The translations under genes and the position numbers were made by a program. 64,000 nt of DNA from Pseudoalteromonas caenipelagi (GTDB lineage Bacteria > Pseudomonadota > Gammaproteobacteria > Enterobacterales > Alteromonadaceae). The stretch covers positions 62,001 to 126,000 of the forward strand of contig NZ_JABBPG010000007.1 in assembly GCF_013140855.1 (NCBI RefSeq), read 5' to 3'. The notes under the pieces were generated by a model. That model saw only the letters and a program-made list of their open reading frames with translations. It searched no databases and was not told the DNA's origin. How positions within the stretch are numbered: position 1 is the first letter of the stretch; each line of letters begins with the position of its first letter. Shown here piece after piece: positions 46,378-56,107 of this stretch.

Positions 46378-47291
46378 AGCAAGAAAACATCGAAATGGAA
46401 GAACAAGTCCCTACAATAGGACAATCGTTTCAAACAGCTAGAATTGCTGCTGGCATGAGTGTTGAAGATGTGTCGCAACGCCTAAAATTAACCGCGTTGC
46501 AAGTAACTAAGTTAGAACAAGATGATTATCAAGACTTAGGCCCTGTTACTTTTATTCGAGGTTATATCAAAAGTTACAGTGCCTTGCTTGGTATCGATGC
46601 ACAGCAATTGTTAGCCTTGATGGATGCTCCTAAAGCACCTGAACCAACCAAGAGAATGCAGAGCTTTTCAAGGCGCACTGAAAAAGAAGCGAGCGATAAT
46701 CGATTAATGATTTTTAGTTATTTGATATTAGCGTTGGTATTGGGCTCGTCGGGGATCTGGTTTTGGCAGACTAACGACAGCTCAACGGATGCTAATTTGT
46801 CGCCTTCAACAACGACTAATGCACAGCCACTTGGCGAACAACCCATAGGTGTAGAATCTGAAAGTACAAAGCAGTTAGATATAGACTCTTTCAGTTCAAA
46901 TGATACCTCTAGTCAAGTAAGCACATCTGCTGCTGATAGTGAATCTATCAATAATCAAACGACCTTGCTAGACGAATCTGTTGAGCCAGTTCAAACCGAT
47001 GAAATGACTGTTGTAGAGGTGGTTGAAGAAAAAAAAGACCCATCGATAAGTACAGTCGTAATGCGGTTTAGTGATGACAGTTGGGTTGAAATATTTGATG
47101 CAACACAAGAGCGCATTGCATTTGGTGTTAAAAAAGCGGGTTACACCATGACTGTATCAGGTAAAGCGCCTTTTTCTATCGTGTTGGGCAAACACCAAGT
47201 GGTTGAAGTTGAATTGGATGGGCAATTAATTGACTTATCTAGCTTACCAAGAAATCGTTTAGCAAAATTTAAATTACCGTTAGCAGAGTAA
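46374..47291 (+). CDS. rodZ: Cytoskeleton protein RodZ
   Basis: A 305-residue bitopic membrane protein linking MreB filaments to the cell-wall elongation machinery. It has an N-terminal Cro-like HTH ([20 protein letters not shown]), one transmembrane helix (about 114-134, [19 protein letters not shown]), a Ser/Thr-rich periplasmic linker and a C-terminal DUF4115 beta domain (about 222-305). The start overlaps the pilW stop, giving coupled translation; ispG follows by seven bases. Confidence 0.93.
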   Translation: MKQENIEMEEQVPTIGQSFQTARIAAGMSVEDVSQRLKLTALQVTKLEQDDYQDLGPVTFIRGYIKSYSALLGIDAQQLLALMDAPKAPEPTKRMQSFSRRTEKEASDNRLMIFSYLILALVLGSSGIWFWQTNDSSTDANLSPSTTTNAQPLGEQPIGVESESTKQLDIDSFSSNDTSSQVSTSAADSESINNQTTLLDESVEPVQTDEMTVVEVVEEKKDPSISTVVMRFSDDSWVEIFDATQERIAFGVKKAGYTMTVSGKAPFSIVLGKHQVVEVELDGQLIDLSSLPRNRLAKFKLPLAE

Positions 47292-47298
47292 CCGTCTT

Positions 47299-48417
47299 AT
47301 GTTTTCAGAATCTCCGATAAAACGCAGAAAATCAACACGCATTAATGTGGGAAATGTTCCGATTGGAGACGGAGCACCGATCGCGGTGCAATCTATGACC
47401 AATACCAATACGCTTGATATAGACGCAACGGTTGCGCAAATTCGCGCTATTCAAGATGCGGGTGCAGATATTGTACGTGTATCTGTACCAACCATGGATG
47501 CTGCTGAAGCGTTTAAAAGTATCAAAGAGCAAGTCGATATTCCACTTGTGACAGATATCCACTTTGATTACCGAATTGCCCTCAAAGTAGCGCAATATGG
47601 CGCGGATTGCTTGCGCATTAACCCCGGTAATATCGGCTCTGAAGATCGTATCCGTGCCGTCGTTGATGCCGCATCTGAACGAAATATTCCAATTCGTATA
47701 GGTGTAAATGGTGGCTCACTCGAACGAGACTTACAGGAAAAGTATGGTGAACCAACGCCAGAAGCCTTGCTTGAATCGGCGATGCGTCACGTGGAAATTT
47801 TACAGCGTTTGAATTTTGACCAGTTTAAAGTGTCGGTAAAGGCATCAGATGTGTTTTTAGCGGTTGGTGCGTATCGATTGTTAGCTAAAGAGATAGAGCA
47901 GCCATTGCATCTGGGGATCACCGAAGCGGGAGGATTCCGCTCTGGTTCTGTGAAATCAGCTGTTGGTTTAGGTATGCTGTTGGCGGAGGGTATTGGTGAT
48001 ACATTACGCGTATCGCTTGCAGCAGATCCTGTGCAAGAAATTAAAGTGGGTTTTGATATTTTAAAATCACTACGTATTCGCTCTCGCGGTATTAACTTTA
48101 TTGCTTGCCCAAGTTGCTCTCGTCAAGAGTTTGATGTGGTTAACACCATGAATCAACTTGAAGAACGCTTAGAGGACATCATCACTCCTATCTCCGTTTC
48201 GGTGATCGGCTGTGTTGTAAATGGGCCTGGAGAGGCGCTGGTGAGTGATATTGGTCTAGCGGGGGCAAATCGCCGCTCGGGCTTATATATTAACGGAGAG
48301 CGACAAAAGCTGCGTATTGATAATGACAATATCGTGGCCCAATTAGAAGCGCAGGTTCGTGAATTTGTTGCAAAAAAAGAGCAACAGCCAGAAATAGATA
48401 TCAAGATTGTAGAATAA
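47299..48417 (+). CDS. ispG: 4-hydroxy-3-methylbut-2-enyl-diphosphate synthase IspG
   Basis: A [4Fe-4S] enzyme (372 residues) of the non-mevalonate isoprenoid pathway, acting on the cyclic diphosphate MEcPP. The N-terminal TIM-barrel starts [20 protein letters not shown]. The cluster-binding cysteines are in [13 protein letters not shown] and [12 protein letters not shown]. Length matches E. coli. It is the tail of the pilW-rodZ-ispG run, before a 164-base gap to hisS. Confidence 0.97.
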   Translation: MFSESPIKRRKSTRINVGNVPIGDGAPIAVQSMTNTNTLDIDATVAQIRAIQDAGADIVRVSVPTMDAAEAFKSIKEQVDIPLVTDIHFDYRIALKVAQYGADCLRINPGNIGSEDRIRAVVDAASERNIPIRIGVNGGSLERDLQEKYGEPTPEALLESAMRHVEILQRLNFDQFKVSVKASDVFLAVGAYRLLAKEIEQPLHLGITEAGGFRSGSVKSAVGLGMLLAEGIGDTLRVSLAADPVQEIKVGFDILKSLRIRSRGINFIACPSCSRQEFDVVNTMNQLEERLEDIITPISVSVIGCVVNGPGEALVSDIGLAGANRRSGLYINGERQKLRIDNDNIVAQLEAQVREFVAKKEQQPEIDIKIVE

Positions 48418-48498
48418 GCAGCATATATTGACGAGGTCATTTTTTTATCTCGTGTTTAGCCTGTCTATGCTGTAGGTCGCATTTTTAGCCTGTTTGGG

Positions 48499-48504
48499 TA
48501 TAAT
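48499..48504 (+). promoter_or_regulatory. Possible -10 box of the hisS promoter
   Basis: A perfect TATAAT lies in the ispG-hisS gap, 83 bases before the hisS start codon. The -35 region (GTCGCA at 17 bases) is poor, so activity is uncertain. Confidence 0.35.
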
Positions 48505-48581
48505 GAGCGATTACTTTTTTACGCAAGTCAGGTACTTTGCGACGATCTTATTGATAAGAAACAGATTTTTTAGGAATTTAA

Positions 48582-49859
48582 GTGGCAAAACAAATTCAAG
48601 CAGTTCGTGGTATGAACGACTGTCTGCCTGGTACAACGCAAATTTGGCAGAAAGTAGAAGATACGTTACGCAAAACGGTGGCGTCTTATGGTTATCAAGA
48701 GATCCGTTTTCCTATTGTTGAGTCTACTGATTTATTTAAACGCTCTATCGGCGAAGTAACCGACATCGTCGAAAAAGAAATGTACACCTTTGAAGACCGC
48801 AGCGGCGATAGCCTTACATTGCGCCCAGAGGGAACTGCAGTGTGTGTTCGCGCGGGTAATCAGCATGGCTTACTGTATAACCAAGAGCAGCGTCTTTGGT
48901 ATATGGGGCCGATGTTTAGACACGAACGCCCACAAAAAGGTCGCTACCGTCAGTTCCACCAGTTTGGTGTAGAAACGTATGGTATCGCCAGCGCTGACAT
49001 TGACGCTGAGGTAATCTTATTAACGGCGCGCCTTTGGCAAGAATTTGGTATTAGTGAGTATGTTACCTTAGAGCTTAACTCGCTTGGTTCAAACGAAGCT
49101 CGTGCGCTCTACAGAGATGCGTTAGTTGCTTTTTTAGAGCAACATGTTGAGCAGCTGGATGATGATAGTAAGCGTCGCATGCATACTAATCCATTACGTG
49201 TATTAGATAGCAAAAATCCTGAGGTGCAAGCGATTTTAGTCGATGCGCCTAAGTTGTCAGAACATCTTGATGAAGAGTCGCAGGCGCATTTTCAAAATTT
49301 ATGTGAACGATTAGATGCTGCTGGCGTCAAATACCGCGTTAATGAAAAGCTGGTTCGTGGCTTAGATTACTACAATCGCACCGTTTTTGAATGGGTTACG
49401 GATAGCTTAGGGGCGCAAGGCACAGTGTGTGCCGGTGGTCGTTATGATGGCTTAGTTGAGCAACTAGGTGGTAAAGGCACGCCAGCTGTTGGCTTTGCAA
49501 TGGGCCTTGAGCGTCTAGTGTTAATGCTACAAGAGCTTAACTGTGTTGGTGATATTCGTCGCAATGCGGATGTTTATGTTGCGGCAATGGGTGATAAAGC
49601 CAGCATTCAAGCGCCAGTGATAGCGGAGCAACTTAGAAATGAAGTCGAAGGGTTGCGCGTTATGGTACATGCAGGCGGCGGCAACTTTAAGAAACAATTA
49701 AAACGAGCAGATAAGAGTGATGCATTGGTTGCATTGATCCTTGGTGAAGATGAGCTTGCTCAAGGTAAGGTAACCGTAAAATATCTGCGCGAACAACAAG
49801 AACAGATCACAGTGTCCTTGGATGAGGTTAAAACTCTATTACAAGCGCTGATAGCATAA
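48582..49859 (+). CDS. hisS: Histidyl-tRNA synthetase
   Basis: A class II aminoacyl-tRNA synthetase (425 residues). Motif 2 is [19 protein letters not shown], the histidine-specific signatures are [15 protein letters not shown] and [14 protein letters not shown], and a C-terminal anticodon-binding domain starts near residue 330. The start is GTG at 48582, with AGGA eight bases upstream, giving the usual [16 protein letters not shown]-terminus. yfgM follows after nine bases, as in E. coli. Confidence 0.97.
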   Translation: MAKQIQAVRGMNDCLPGTTQIWQKVEDTLRKTVASYGYQEIRFPIVESTDLFKRSIGEVTDIVEKEMYTFEDRSGDSLTLRPEGTAVCVRAGNQHGLLYNQEQRLWYMGPMFRHERPQKGRYRQFHQFGVETYGIASADIDAEVILLTARLWQEFGISEYVTLELNSLGSNEARALYRDALVAFLEQHVEQLDDDSKRRMHTNPLRVLDSKNPEVQAILVDAPKLSEHLDEESQAHFQNLCERLDAAGVKYRVNEKLVRGLDYYNRTVFEWVTDSLGAQGTVCAGGRYDGLVEQLGGKGTPAVGFAMGLERLVLMLQELNCVGDIRRNADVYVAAMGDKASIQAPVIAEQLRNEVEGLRVMVHAGGGNFKKQLKRADKSDALVALILGEDELAQGKVTVKYLREQQEQITVSLDEVKTLLQALIA

Positions 49860-49868
49860 GAGGTTATA

Positions 49869-50489
49869 ATGGAAATTTACTCAACAGAAGAACAACAAGC
49901 TGAGGCTATAAAACGATTTTTCCGTGAAAATGGGGTGTCTTTGGCGTTGGGCATTATTATTGGTTTAGGTGGTTTATATGGCTGGAAAGCTTATAATCAA
50001 AGCCAAATTGATAGCGCAGAAGCGGCATCAAATGCTTATAACCAATTTGTTGAAAGCGAAGATGTTTTAGCTGTAAGCGACAGCTTTGTAAAAGAAAATG
50101 GTGATTCTAACTACGCAGTCTTAGCGGCATTTGTTGCGGCTAAAGAAGCGGCTGAAAAACAGCAGTTAGATGTGGCGGCTCAGAAGCTACAGTGGGCTGC
50201 AGATAATGTCCAAAACTTAGAGCTTAAAGCAACGGCTATAACGCGATTAGCTCGCGTGCAATTGGCGCAACAGCAATTTGAAGAAGCGTTAGCAACACTA
50301 GATAAGCCGATGCCTGAGAGCTTTAAAGCACAGATTTCAGAAATCAAAGGTGACATTTTCTTAGCTCAAGGTGACAAAGAGCAAGCGAAATCTCAATACC
50401 AAGCCGCACTGGAAGCATCGACTGAGGGTTCCAATACTTTGCTTAAAATTAAGTTAGATGACTTAGCTTCAGCACAACCTGCAGCATAG
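49869..50489 (+). CDS. yfgM: YfgM-family ancillary SecYEG translocon subunit
   Basis: A 206-residue protein with a short cytoplasmic N-terminus, one transmembrane helix (about 24-42, LALGIIIGLGGLYGWKA) and a periplasmic TPR-like domain rich in Ala/Gln helices. In E. coli YfgM works with PpiD at the Sec translocon and influences the Rcs response. It lies between hisS and bamB exactly as in E. coli. Confidence 0.93.
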   Translation: MEIYSTEEQQAEAIKRFFRENGVSLALGIIIGLGGLYGWKAYNQSQIDSAEAASNAYNQFVESEDVLAVSDSFVKENGDSNYAVLAAFVAAKEAAEKQQLDVAAQKLQWAADNVQNLELKATAITRLARVQLAQQQFEEALATLDKPMPESFKAQISEIKGDIFLAQGDKEQAKSQYQAALEASTEGSNTLLKIKLDDLASAQPAA

Positions 50490-50497
50490 GAGTCAAT

Positions 50498-51670
50498 ATG
50501 AATAAGCTCAGTATGGCCACCTTGGCGCTATGTATGGCGTCGCTGTTAGGATGTTCATCTAGTGATGAAGACGAACTGGTATTGCCAGAGATCAACAATC
50601 AATTTGAAACACAAGTTGTTTGGCAAGAAAGTGTTGGTAATGGTGTAGAGCATTATTTCTCTCGCCTCACACCAACAGTATACAAAGATACCGTTTTTGT
50701 TGCCGAGCGCTATGGTCAAGTTAAAGCGCTTAACTTAGAAACGGGTGAAATCTTGTGGCAAACAGATACCCGTAAGGAACCTGCATTTTGGCCTTGGGAA
50801 GACAATGATAGTGCTAAGCTCGCAGGCGGTATATTGCAGGCTTATGGAAATATCTACATAGGTTCTGAGCACGGCGAAGTAATTGCCTTAAACCGAGATT
50901 CTGGCGAAATCATTTGGCGTAAAAATGTGCCTGGTGAAGCACTATCGTCACCTGCTGCTGGTGACGGACTGATATATGTGAATTTAGGTTCCGGTAAGTT
51001 GCTTGCATTGCACCCTGACACGGGTGAAGAGCGTTGGCGTCATGAACAAGAAGTACCAGCATTAACATTGCGTGGTTTGAGCTCTCCAACTGCTGCGAAT
51101 GGTGGCGTGTTATTTGGTGAAGAAAGCGGGAAGTTATCTGTTCTGATCGCCGAAAATGGTTACAGTGCATGGAGTGCGGATGTTGCTATTGCTAAAGGTT
51201 CATCAGAGTTTGAACGCTTGGTTGATGTTGACACAAAGCCTGTTGTCAGCGGCGCAATGGCTTACGCAATAGGCTATAATGGTAATTTAGCAGCCGTTGA
51301 TGTGCGAAGCGGCAACGTAGTTTGGAAACGAGAATACAGTAGTTACCGCGATTTGAGTTTAGATTTAAATGTTCTTTACTTAGTTGATAGTAACGGCGTT
51401 GTTTATGCGTTGGATAAAGATTCAGGTATTGAACGTTGGAGTCAGCCTGCACTAAGAGGTTGGTATTTAACGGCACCAGCTGTCGTGGGGAATTATGTTG
51501 CCCTTGGTGATCAGGAAGGCAATTTACATTGGCTAGATAAACAAACCGGTCAGTTGGTTGCCCGTGAAACGTTTGATAGCTCAGGCTTTTTTGTAGAGCC
51601 TGTTGTGGCTGATGATAAGCTGATTATTTACACCCGCAATGGTGAAGTTAGCGCAGTTAAAATTCCGTAA
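50498..51670 (+). CDS. bamB: Outer-membrane assembly lipoprotein BamB
   Basis: A lipoprotein (390 residues, lipobox LLGC) forming an eight-bladed beta-propeller in the BAM complex that inserts outer-membrane proteins. PQQ-like blades repeat throughout (LNLETGEILWQTDT, LNRDSGEIIWRKNV, LHPDTGEERWRHEQ, LDKDSGIERWSQPA). It follows yfgM by eight bases and is closed by a terminator before der. Confidence 0.96.
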   Translation: MNKLSMATLALCMASLLGCSSSDEDELVLPEINNQFETQVVWQESVGNGVEHYFSRLTPTVYKDTVFVAERYGQVKALNLETGEILWQTDTRKEPAFWPWEDNDSAKLAGGILQAYGNIYIGSEHGEVIALNRDSGEIIWRKNVPGEALSSPAAGDGLIYVNLGSGKLLALHPDTGEERWRHEQEVPALTLRGLSSPTAANGGVLFGEESGKLSVLIAENGYSAWSADVAIAKGSSEFERLVDVDTKPVVSGAMAYAIGYNGNLAAVDVRSGNVVWKREYSSYRDLSLDLNVLYLVDSNGVVYALDKDSGIERWSQPALRGWYLTAPAVVGNYVALGDQEGNLHWLDKQTGQLVARETFDSSGFFVEPVVADDKLIIYTRNGEVSAVKIP

Positions 51671-51694
51671 CACTTAATTTTAGTTAAGTTTGTT

Positions 51695-51722
51695 AAGGCT
51701 TCGCTTTGCGAAGCCTTTTGTT
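51695..51722 (+). terminator. Terminator between bamB and der
   Basis: AAGGCTTCGC (51695-51704) and GCGAAGCCTT (51708-51717) form a perfect 10-bp stem with a three-base loop and a short T-rich tail. It lies 24 bases after the bamB stop and 25 before der. Confidence 0.85.
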
Positions 51723-51742
51723 GTTTATTAAAGAGGTAGTCT

Positions 51743-53218
51743 ATGCTTCCGGTGATCGCTCTTGTTGGGCGACCTAATGTGGGTAAATCCACACTGTTTA
51801 ACCGCTTAACGCGTACTCGAGATGCTTTGGTGGCAGATTTTCCTGGCCTAACGCGGGATCGTAAATATGGTCAAGCCAGCTATGATGGCTATGAGTTTAT
51901 CGTGGTCGATACTGGCGGTATTGATGGCTCTGAAGAGGGCATTGAAACAGAAATGGCCGAGCAATCGCTATTAGCGATTGAAGAAGCTGATATTGTCCTT
52001 TTCTTGGTAGATGCGCGCGCAGGCATGAATGCTGCCGATCAGGCTATTGCACAGCACTTACGCAAACAACAAAAGAAATGTTTTTTGGTGGCGAATAAAA
52101 CCGATGGTATTGACGCTGATTCGAACTGTGCTGAGTTTTATCAGCTAGCGCTTGGCGAAGTATATCAAATTGCAGCGGCTCATGGCCGTGGTGTAACGCA
52201 GCTATTAGATGTGACATTGCAACCCGTTATTGCAGAATTAGCCGAGCAAGAAGAAGAGCTAGCGCAAGATGATTCGCAACTGGCTGAGCTCTACCTTGAG
52301 GGTGAAGAAGGTACTGACGAAGACGGAAAATCAGCTTTTGAAGATAAGCCAATCAAGCTGGCCATCATCGGTCGTCCAAATGTGGGTAAGTCGACGTTGA
52401 CTAACCGCATACTGGGTGAAGAACGTGTTATTGTTTATGACATGCCAGGTACAACGCGAGATTCCATTTATATTCCAATGACACGTAATGAACGTGAATA
52501 TGTGCTTATTGACACCGCAGGTGTACGTAAACGCAAAAAAGTCAGCGATGTCGTGGAAAAGTTCTCAGTGATCAAAACGCTAAAAGCGATTGAAGATGCC
52601 AATGTGGTGTTATTGGTTGTTGATGCAAGAGATGGGATCTCAGATCAAGACTTAAGTTTACTCGGCTTTGCTTTGAATTCGGGACGTTCTTTGGTGATTG
52701 CAGTGAACAAGTGGGATGGGCTGGATGACTACGTGAAAGAGCGTATTAAGTCAGAATTAGACCGTCGCTTAGGCTTTATTGATTTTGCCCGTTTGCACTT
52801 TATATCTGCATTACATGGTACCGGAGTTGGGCACCTATTTGAATCGGTAGATGAAGCATACGACTCAGCAACTAAACGTATTAGTACAGCGATGTTGCGT
52901 AGAATTATGGATATGGCGCAGGCTGATCACCAACCACCATTGGTACGAGGTCGACGCGTTAAGCTTAAATATGCGCACGCAGGGGGCTACAACCCTCCTA
53001 GGATCGTTATTCATGGTAACCAAGTACATGACTTACCTGATAGCTACAAGCGCTATTTAATGAACTACTACCGTAAAGCGCTTAATATTATGGGAACACC
53101 AATTAAAATTGAGTTCCGCGAAGGGGATAACCCATACGCAGGTCGTACGAATAAGATGACATTGTCGCAAAAGCGCAAACTTAGGGCGTTTACCAAAGAA
53201 AACCGTAACAAGTCTTAA
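51743..53218 (+). CDS. der: Ribosome-biogenesis GTPase Der (EngA)
   Basis: A 491-residue protein with tandem GTPase domains (P-loops [14 protein letters not shown] near residue 8 and [14 protein letters not shown] near 211) separated by an acidic linker (about 165-200), and a C-terminal KH-like domain ending [14 protein letters not shown]. It is needed for 50S subunit maturation. The order bamB-der is conserved. Confidence 0.97.
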   Translation: MLPVIALVGRPNVGKSTLFNRLTRTRDALVADFPGLTRDRKYGQASYDGYEFIVVDTGGIDGSEEGIETEMAEQSLLAIEEADIVLFLVDARAGMNAADQAIAQHLRKQQKKCFLVANKTDGIDADSNCAEFYQLALGEVYQIAAAHGRGVTQLLDVTLQPVIAELAEQEEELAQDDSQLAELYLEGEEGTDEDGKSAFEDKPIKLAIIGRPNVGKSTLTNRILGEERVIVYDMPGTTRDSIYIPMTRNEREYVLIDTAGVRKRKKVSDVVEKFSVIKTLKAIEDANVVLLVVDARDGISDQDLSLLGFALNSGRSLVIAVNKWDGLDDYVKERIKSELDRRLGFIDFARLHFISALHGTGVGHLFESVDEAYDSATKRISTAMLRRIMDMAQADHQPPLVRGRRVKLKYAHAGGYNPPRIVIHGNQVHDLPDSYKRYLMNYYRKALNIMGTPIKIEFREGDNPYAGRTNKMTLSQKRKLRAFTKENRNKS

Positions 53219-53255
53219 TTTTACACGCTAAAAGCACGTTTATTCTAAAAGATAT

Positions 53256-53287
53256 AATCCGCAAACTTTCGAGTTTGCGGATTTTTT
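53256..53287 (+). terminator. Strong terminator after der
   Basis: AATCCGCAAACT (53256-53267) and AGTTTGCGGATT (53272-53283) form a perfect 12-bp stem capped by a TTCG tetraloop and followed by further T. It closes the conserved block. Confidence 0.94.
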
Positions 53288-53511
53288 GTATTTATTGCCC
53301 TATGGCAATGAAGGTTTAGTAGTCACTTTTAGAGCCGGTTGAGCTTTCTAGTTTGTTTTTGCAGTAGTCTGAGTAGAAATGGCAATCAAGAGTTTCCCTT
53401 CGGGGAATAAAAATTAAACAGCAAAGAACATAACCCTAATAATACCCACTGCTTTAAAACATTGAGTATTCTAGTGAGCTAAATGACTCGTTAACGGTGT
53501 TAAACGTTATT

Positions 53512-53530
53512 TATGTAGAATAACTACATA
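53512..53530. repeat. TATGTAG-AATAA-CTACATA inverted repeat
   Basis: Perfect 7-base arms flank a 5-base loop in the non-coding region after der. The arms are AT-rich and there is no T run, so it is not an obvious terminator. Confidence 0.6.
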
Positions 53531-53548
53531 CCGAGGTTTTTGCCTAGT

Positions 53549-53566
53549 TAACCTCAGCTGAGGTTA
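53549..53566. promoter_or_regulatory. Perfect 18-base palindrome TAACCTCAGCTGAGGTTA
   Basis: Nine-base arms meet without a loop, the geometry of a homodimeric regulator operator rather than a hairpin. It lies 172 bases upstream of the VOC-family gene. No regulator gene is adjacent, and I do not recognise the site. Confidence 0.45.
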
Positions 53567-53737
53567 GTTACTAAGCCATTTATCTATCGCAATATCTGAT
53601 CATTAATTTAAAGCAATTGATATAACTTGGTTGTAATTTGCCCGTATTTAACTTTATGCTTAGCAGATAGCTATTACTGATTGCGGTTGATGAGCGCTTC
53701 AGTACGTTGGATGATTTTTATTTTAAGTGGTTAATTA

Positions 53738-54127
53738 ATGCGCTATGCCAAAACAGTAATTTATGTAGATAACGTTGAGGAAGTACTCGACTTTTACTAC
53801 CAAGCGTTCGGTCTTAGCACTCAAAGCCTGACTGAATCTGGTGACTATGGTGAGTTAGATAGTGGGGAGGTAATATTGGGCTTTGCAAGCCACCCTCTCG
53901 CTCAAGCTCAATTCAAGCAAAGCTATATTCGCGCACAGCCTAAACAACCCGCACTAGGATTCGAGCTTACTATAAAATGTGACAATGTCAGCGAAAGTTA
54001 TGATAGGGCGGTGATTGCTGGTGCTGAACCTTTAATGCCACCAAATACTAAAGGCACAAGCGCGCAAGCTTATGTACGCGCTATTGAGGGAACTTTAATC
54101 GCCTTAGTCAACGAGTGCGCGAGCTAA
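53738..54127 (+). CDS. VOC-superfamily (glyoxalase/bleomycin-resistance-like) protein
   Basis: A 129-residue protein with two beta-alpha-beta-beta-beta repeats of the vicinal-oxygen-chelate fold (MRYAKTVIYVDNVEEVLDFY; FELTIKCDNVSESYDRAVIAG; AYVRAIEGTLIALVNE). Its substrate is not predictable. The ribosome site is weak. Its last 24 bases overlap the 3' end of the convergent DUF2750 gene. Confidence 0.82.
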   Translation: MRYAKTVIYVDNVEEVLDFYYQAFGLSTQSLTESGDYGELDSGEVILGFASHPLAQAQFKQSYIRAQPKQPALGFELTIKCDNVSESYDRAVIAGAEPLMPPNTKGTSAQAYVRAIEGTLIALVNECAS

Positions 54128-54454
54128 CCCTACAGGCTCAATTTCAACGCAGACATTGTCATCATTCCAGTTTAGGCCAAATAGCGCTTGATCTTCGTTT
54201 AGGTCTTCAACCCACTCATCTAAAAATTCATCGAGCGTAATAACTAAAGGTGAATAGTCTTGCCATTCATCTTTGCACTGAGCTTGGGCTTTTTGTTCGC
54301 TATCCCAAATCAGTAGTACATCAGTTTCTTCAAACTGATTAGACTCACATACTACAACGCCACCATCTTCAGAACCAAGGGCCCAGATCTGTTGGTTGGT
54401 ACGAACTTGTTCTACAAAAGTGACTAACTCTGATTCTATTTCAATGTCGCTCAT
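54104..54454 (-). CDS. DUF2750-family protein
   Basis: A 116-residue acidic protein matching the uncharacterised DUF2750 family: FVEQVRTNQQIWALGSEDGG, LLIWDSEQKAQAQC, ITLDEFLDEWVEDL, FGLNWNDD and an E-P-x-x-L-A end. Its 3' end overlaps the VOC gene in the opposite direction by 24 bases. Function unknown. Confidence 0.8.
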   Translation of the reverse strand: MSDIEIESELVTFVEQVRTNQQIWALGSEDGGVVVCESNQFEETDVLLIWDSEQKAQAQCKDEWQDYSPLVITLDEFLDEWVEDLNEDQALFGLNWNDDNVCVEIEPVGLARALVD

Positions 54455-54479
54455 TGCCTTTACCTTCTATATGTGACAA

Positions 54480-55058
54480 CTATATTCTCGGGTCTGAATC
54501 TGTACTTCCTGGTAAGTTACTGTGTACTTCGTAAAAATGCAGTAACGCGGTAAACGAACTTAAATCAGTTAATTTTCTAAATTCAATCCAATCTAGCAAG
54601 CAGTATAAACTGATCTGCAGATAGTCGCAGTCTAAAAAGTCACTTTTCACACATTGTTCATTTAAATCTGACAATATCGCTTCAATGCGTTCTCTTTGTA
54701 GGTTAAAAAATAGCGCATCTGATTGTGTATCTAACCCTGAGCGTGTGCACAATAAAAGCTCTACTAAAGAATCATTACAGGCATTAATATTGACGAGCTG
54801 ATTCTCTTGCCAGTAGGTCATTTTAGTTAGGCCGAATTTGTCAGCCAAGTAGCGATAAATAGCACCAGAATCACAAATGGTATTTTGTCCATCGATGAGA
54901 AAAGGAATTTTTCGAGCCGGATTGTTAGCAATTAAGGTGGCTCTGTCTTTATCATCGAAAATATCTAAGTGTTGATAACTAACAGGTAAGTTATGACACG
55001 TTGCAAATATCCTGATACGTCTTGCAAAGGGGGAAGTATCTGAGCCATATAGTTGCAT
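54480..55058 (-). CDS. Glutathione S-transferase-like protein
   Basis: A 192-residue GST-fold protein. The thioredoxin-like N-terminal domain has the active-site region GSDTSPFARRIRIFA and the glutathione-contacting NPARKIPFLIDGQNTICDSGAIYRYL (cis-Pro loop and Glu/Asp-Ser turn). The C-terminal helical domain is about 85-190. A Ser in SPFARR is the likely catalytic residue. It is 25 bases upstream of DUF2750 on the same strand, so the two may be co-transcribed. Confidence 0.82.
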   Translation of the reverse strand: MQLYGSDTSPFARRIRIFATCHNLPVSYQHLDIFDDKDRATLIANNPARKIPFLIDGQNTICDSGAIYRYLADKFGLTKMTYWQENQLVNINACNDSLVELLLCTRSGLDTQSDALFFNLQRERIEAILSDLNEQCVKSDFLDCDYLQISLYCLLDWIEFRKLTDLSSFTALLHFYEVHSNLPGSTDSDPRI

Positions 55059-55088
55059 AATGATTCCTTTTCTATTTGTAAAGTCTAT

Positions 55089-55111
55089 AAAAAAGGCCGC
55101 ATAAAGCGGCC
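55089..55111 (-). terminator. Minus-strand terminator after the parvulin gene
   Basis: GGCCGC and GCGGCC pair around ATAAA. On the minus strand the stem is followed by six T. It separates the parvulin gene from the GST gene. Confidence 0.85.
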
Positions 55112-55129
55112 CAAGAATTTGTTTTTAAT

Positions 55130-55411
55130 TTACTCTGAGCGACTGGTAACTTCAAGTAGGTGAAAGCCAAATTGCGTTTGTACTGGGCCTTGAACTTCAT
55201 TGATGGGCGCTGAAAAAACCACTTTGTCAAACTCAGGCACCATCATACCTGGTCCAAATTCACCTAAAGCGCCTCCATCTTGTCCTGAAGGGCAACTAGA
55301 ATACTGTTTTGCGAGCTCAGCGAAGTCCTCGCCTGAAGCTATTCTTGATTTTAAATCTAAGCACTCAGCCTCGCTTTCAACTAAAATGTGTCTTGCACTT
55401 GCAACTGTCAT
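55130..55411 (-). CDS. ppiC: Parvulin-type peptidyl-prolyl cis-trans isomerase PpiC
   Basis: A 93-residue single-domain parvulin, the size of E. coli PpiC. It has SARHILVESEAECLDLKSRI, FAELAKQYSSCPSGQDGGALG, FGPGMMVPEFDKVVF and QTQFGFHLLEV, covering the active-site His, Cys, Met/Phe and His. No signal peptide is present, so it is cytoplasmic. It is monocistronic, followed by a terminator. Confidence 0.93.
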   Translation of the reverse strand: MTVASARHILVESEAECLDLKSRIASGEDFAELAKQYSSCPSGQDGGALGEFGPGMMVPEFDKVVFSAPINEVQGPVQTQFGFHLLEVTSRSE

Positions 55412-55491
55412 ACGCTCTCCATAAATGGCTTGTGTTTATTTTTTACTCAGACTTTATTCTAATACAAGAATGGCAAAAACTCACTATTTGC

Positions 55492-56034
55492 CTAGAGTGC
55501 CTTTTCTATTTCACTAGTAAGCTCTTTCGACAGTGGTTTGGTTCGACTATTAAATCGTGTCACGTGTTTTCTATCAGCTGATACTAAGTATTTGTAAAAG
55601 TTCCAGTTAGGAGAACTTGTTTGCTCATTTAAGTGTTTAAATATTGGATTTGCATCATCTCCTCGTACCGCTGTTGTTGCAAGCATATTGAAAGTGACAC
55701 CGTAATTAACAAAACACACCTTAGCTGTGTCTTTTTCATCGTCTTCTTCTTGAAAAAAGTCATCTGATGGAAACCCTAAAACAACCAAGCCCTTATCTTT
55801 GTATTGTTGATGTAGCTTTTCTAAACCTTCAAACTGATCAGTAAACCCACAATTACTTGCAGTATTAACTATAAGTAATGGTTTTCCCTTGAACTGACAA
55901 AGGTTGAGCATTTCATCAGAGCGAAGTTTACGCAGCTCTACATTGGTAAAATCATCACATTGCTGTGCATATGAAAGGGAGCTCAGAACTAGGCTCATCA
56001 TTAACGTGGTTTTGACAATTATTTTTTTAATCAT
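55492..56034 (-). CDS. Secreted glutathione-peroxidase-family protein lacking the canonical Gln
   Basis: A 180-residue thioredoxin-fold peroxidase with a signal peptide (about 1-23). The catalytic Cys is in LIVNTASNCGFTDQFEGLEKL and the conserved Trp-Asn in SPNWNFYKYLV. The usual FPCNQF motif, which supplies the catalytic Gln, reads FPSDDF here, so the Gln is replaced by Asp. The later Cys-containing segment (KVCFVNYGVTF) is present. It probably reduces peroxides in the periplasm by a thioredoxin-like route, but activity is uncertain. Confidence 0.8.
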   Translation of the reverse strand: MIKKIIVKTTLMMSLVLSSLSYAQQCDDFTNVELRKLRSDEMLNLCQFKGKPLLIVNTASNCGFTDQFEGLEKLHQQYKDKGLVVLGFPSDDFFQEEDDEKDTAKVCFVNYGVTFNMLATTAVRGDDANPIFKHLNEQTSSPNWNFYKYLVSADRKHVTRFNSRTKPLSKELTSEIEKAL

Positions 56035-56107
56035 TGGCTTTCCCTCTAAGATAATTATCTTTTATGATACGACATTCCATTACGATGCGATCAAATATTT
56101 CCTGAGT

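Larger units (their letters stand above)
53288..53737. other. Long non-coding region with clustered inverted repeats
   Basis: This 450-base stretch shows no credible ORF. Three dyads cluster between 53492 and 53566: TAACG/CGTTA (53492-53509), TATGTAG/CTACATA (53512-53530) and an 18-base palindrome (53549-53566). They may mark an operator region or an extragenic repeat element. Confidence 0.45.

Noticed and set aside
55904..56107. N-terminal extension of the GNAT acetyltransferase
   Set aside because: The extra residues overlap the peroxidase gene on the opposite strand and are not family-like; the ATG at 56108 gives the normal start.
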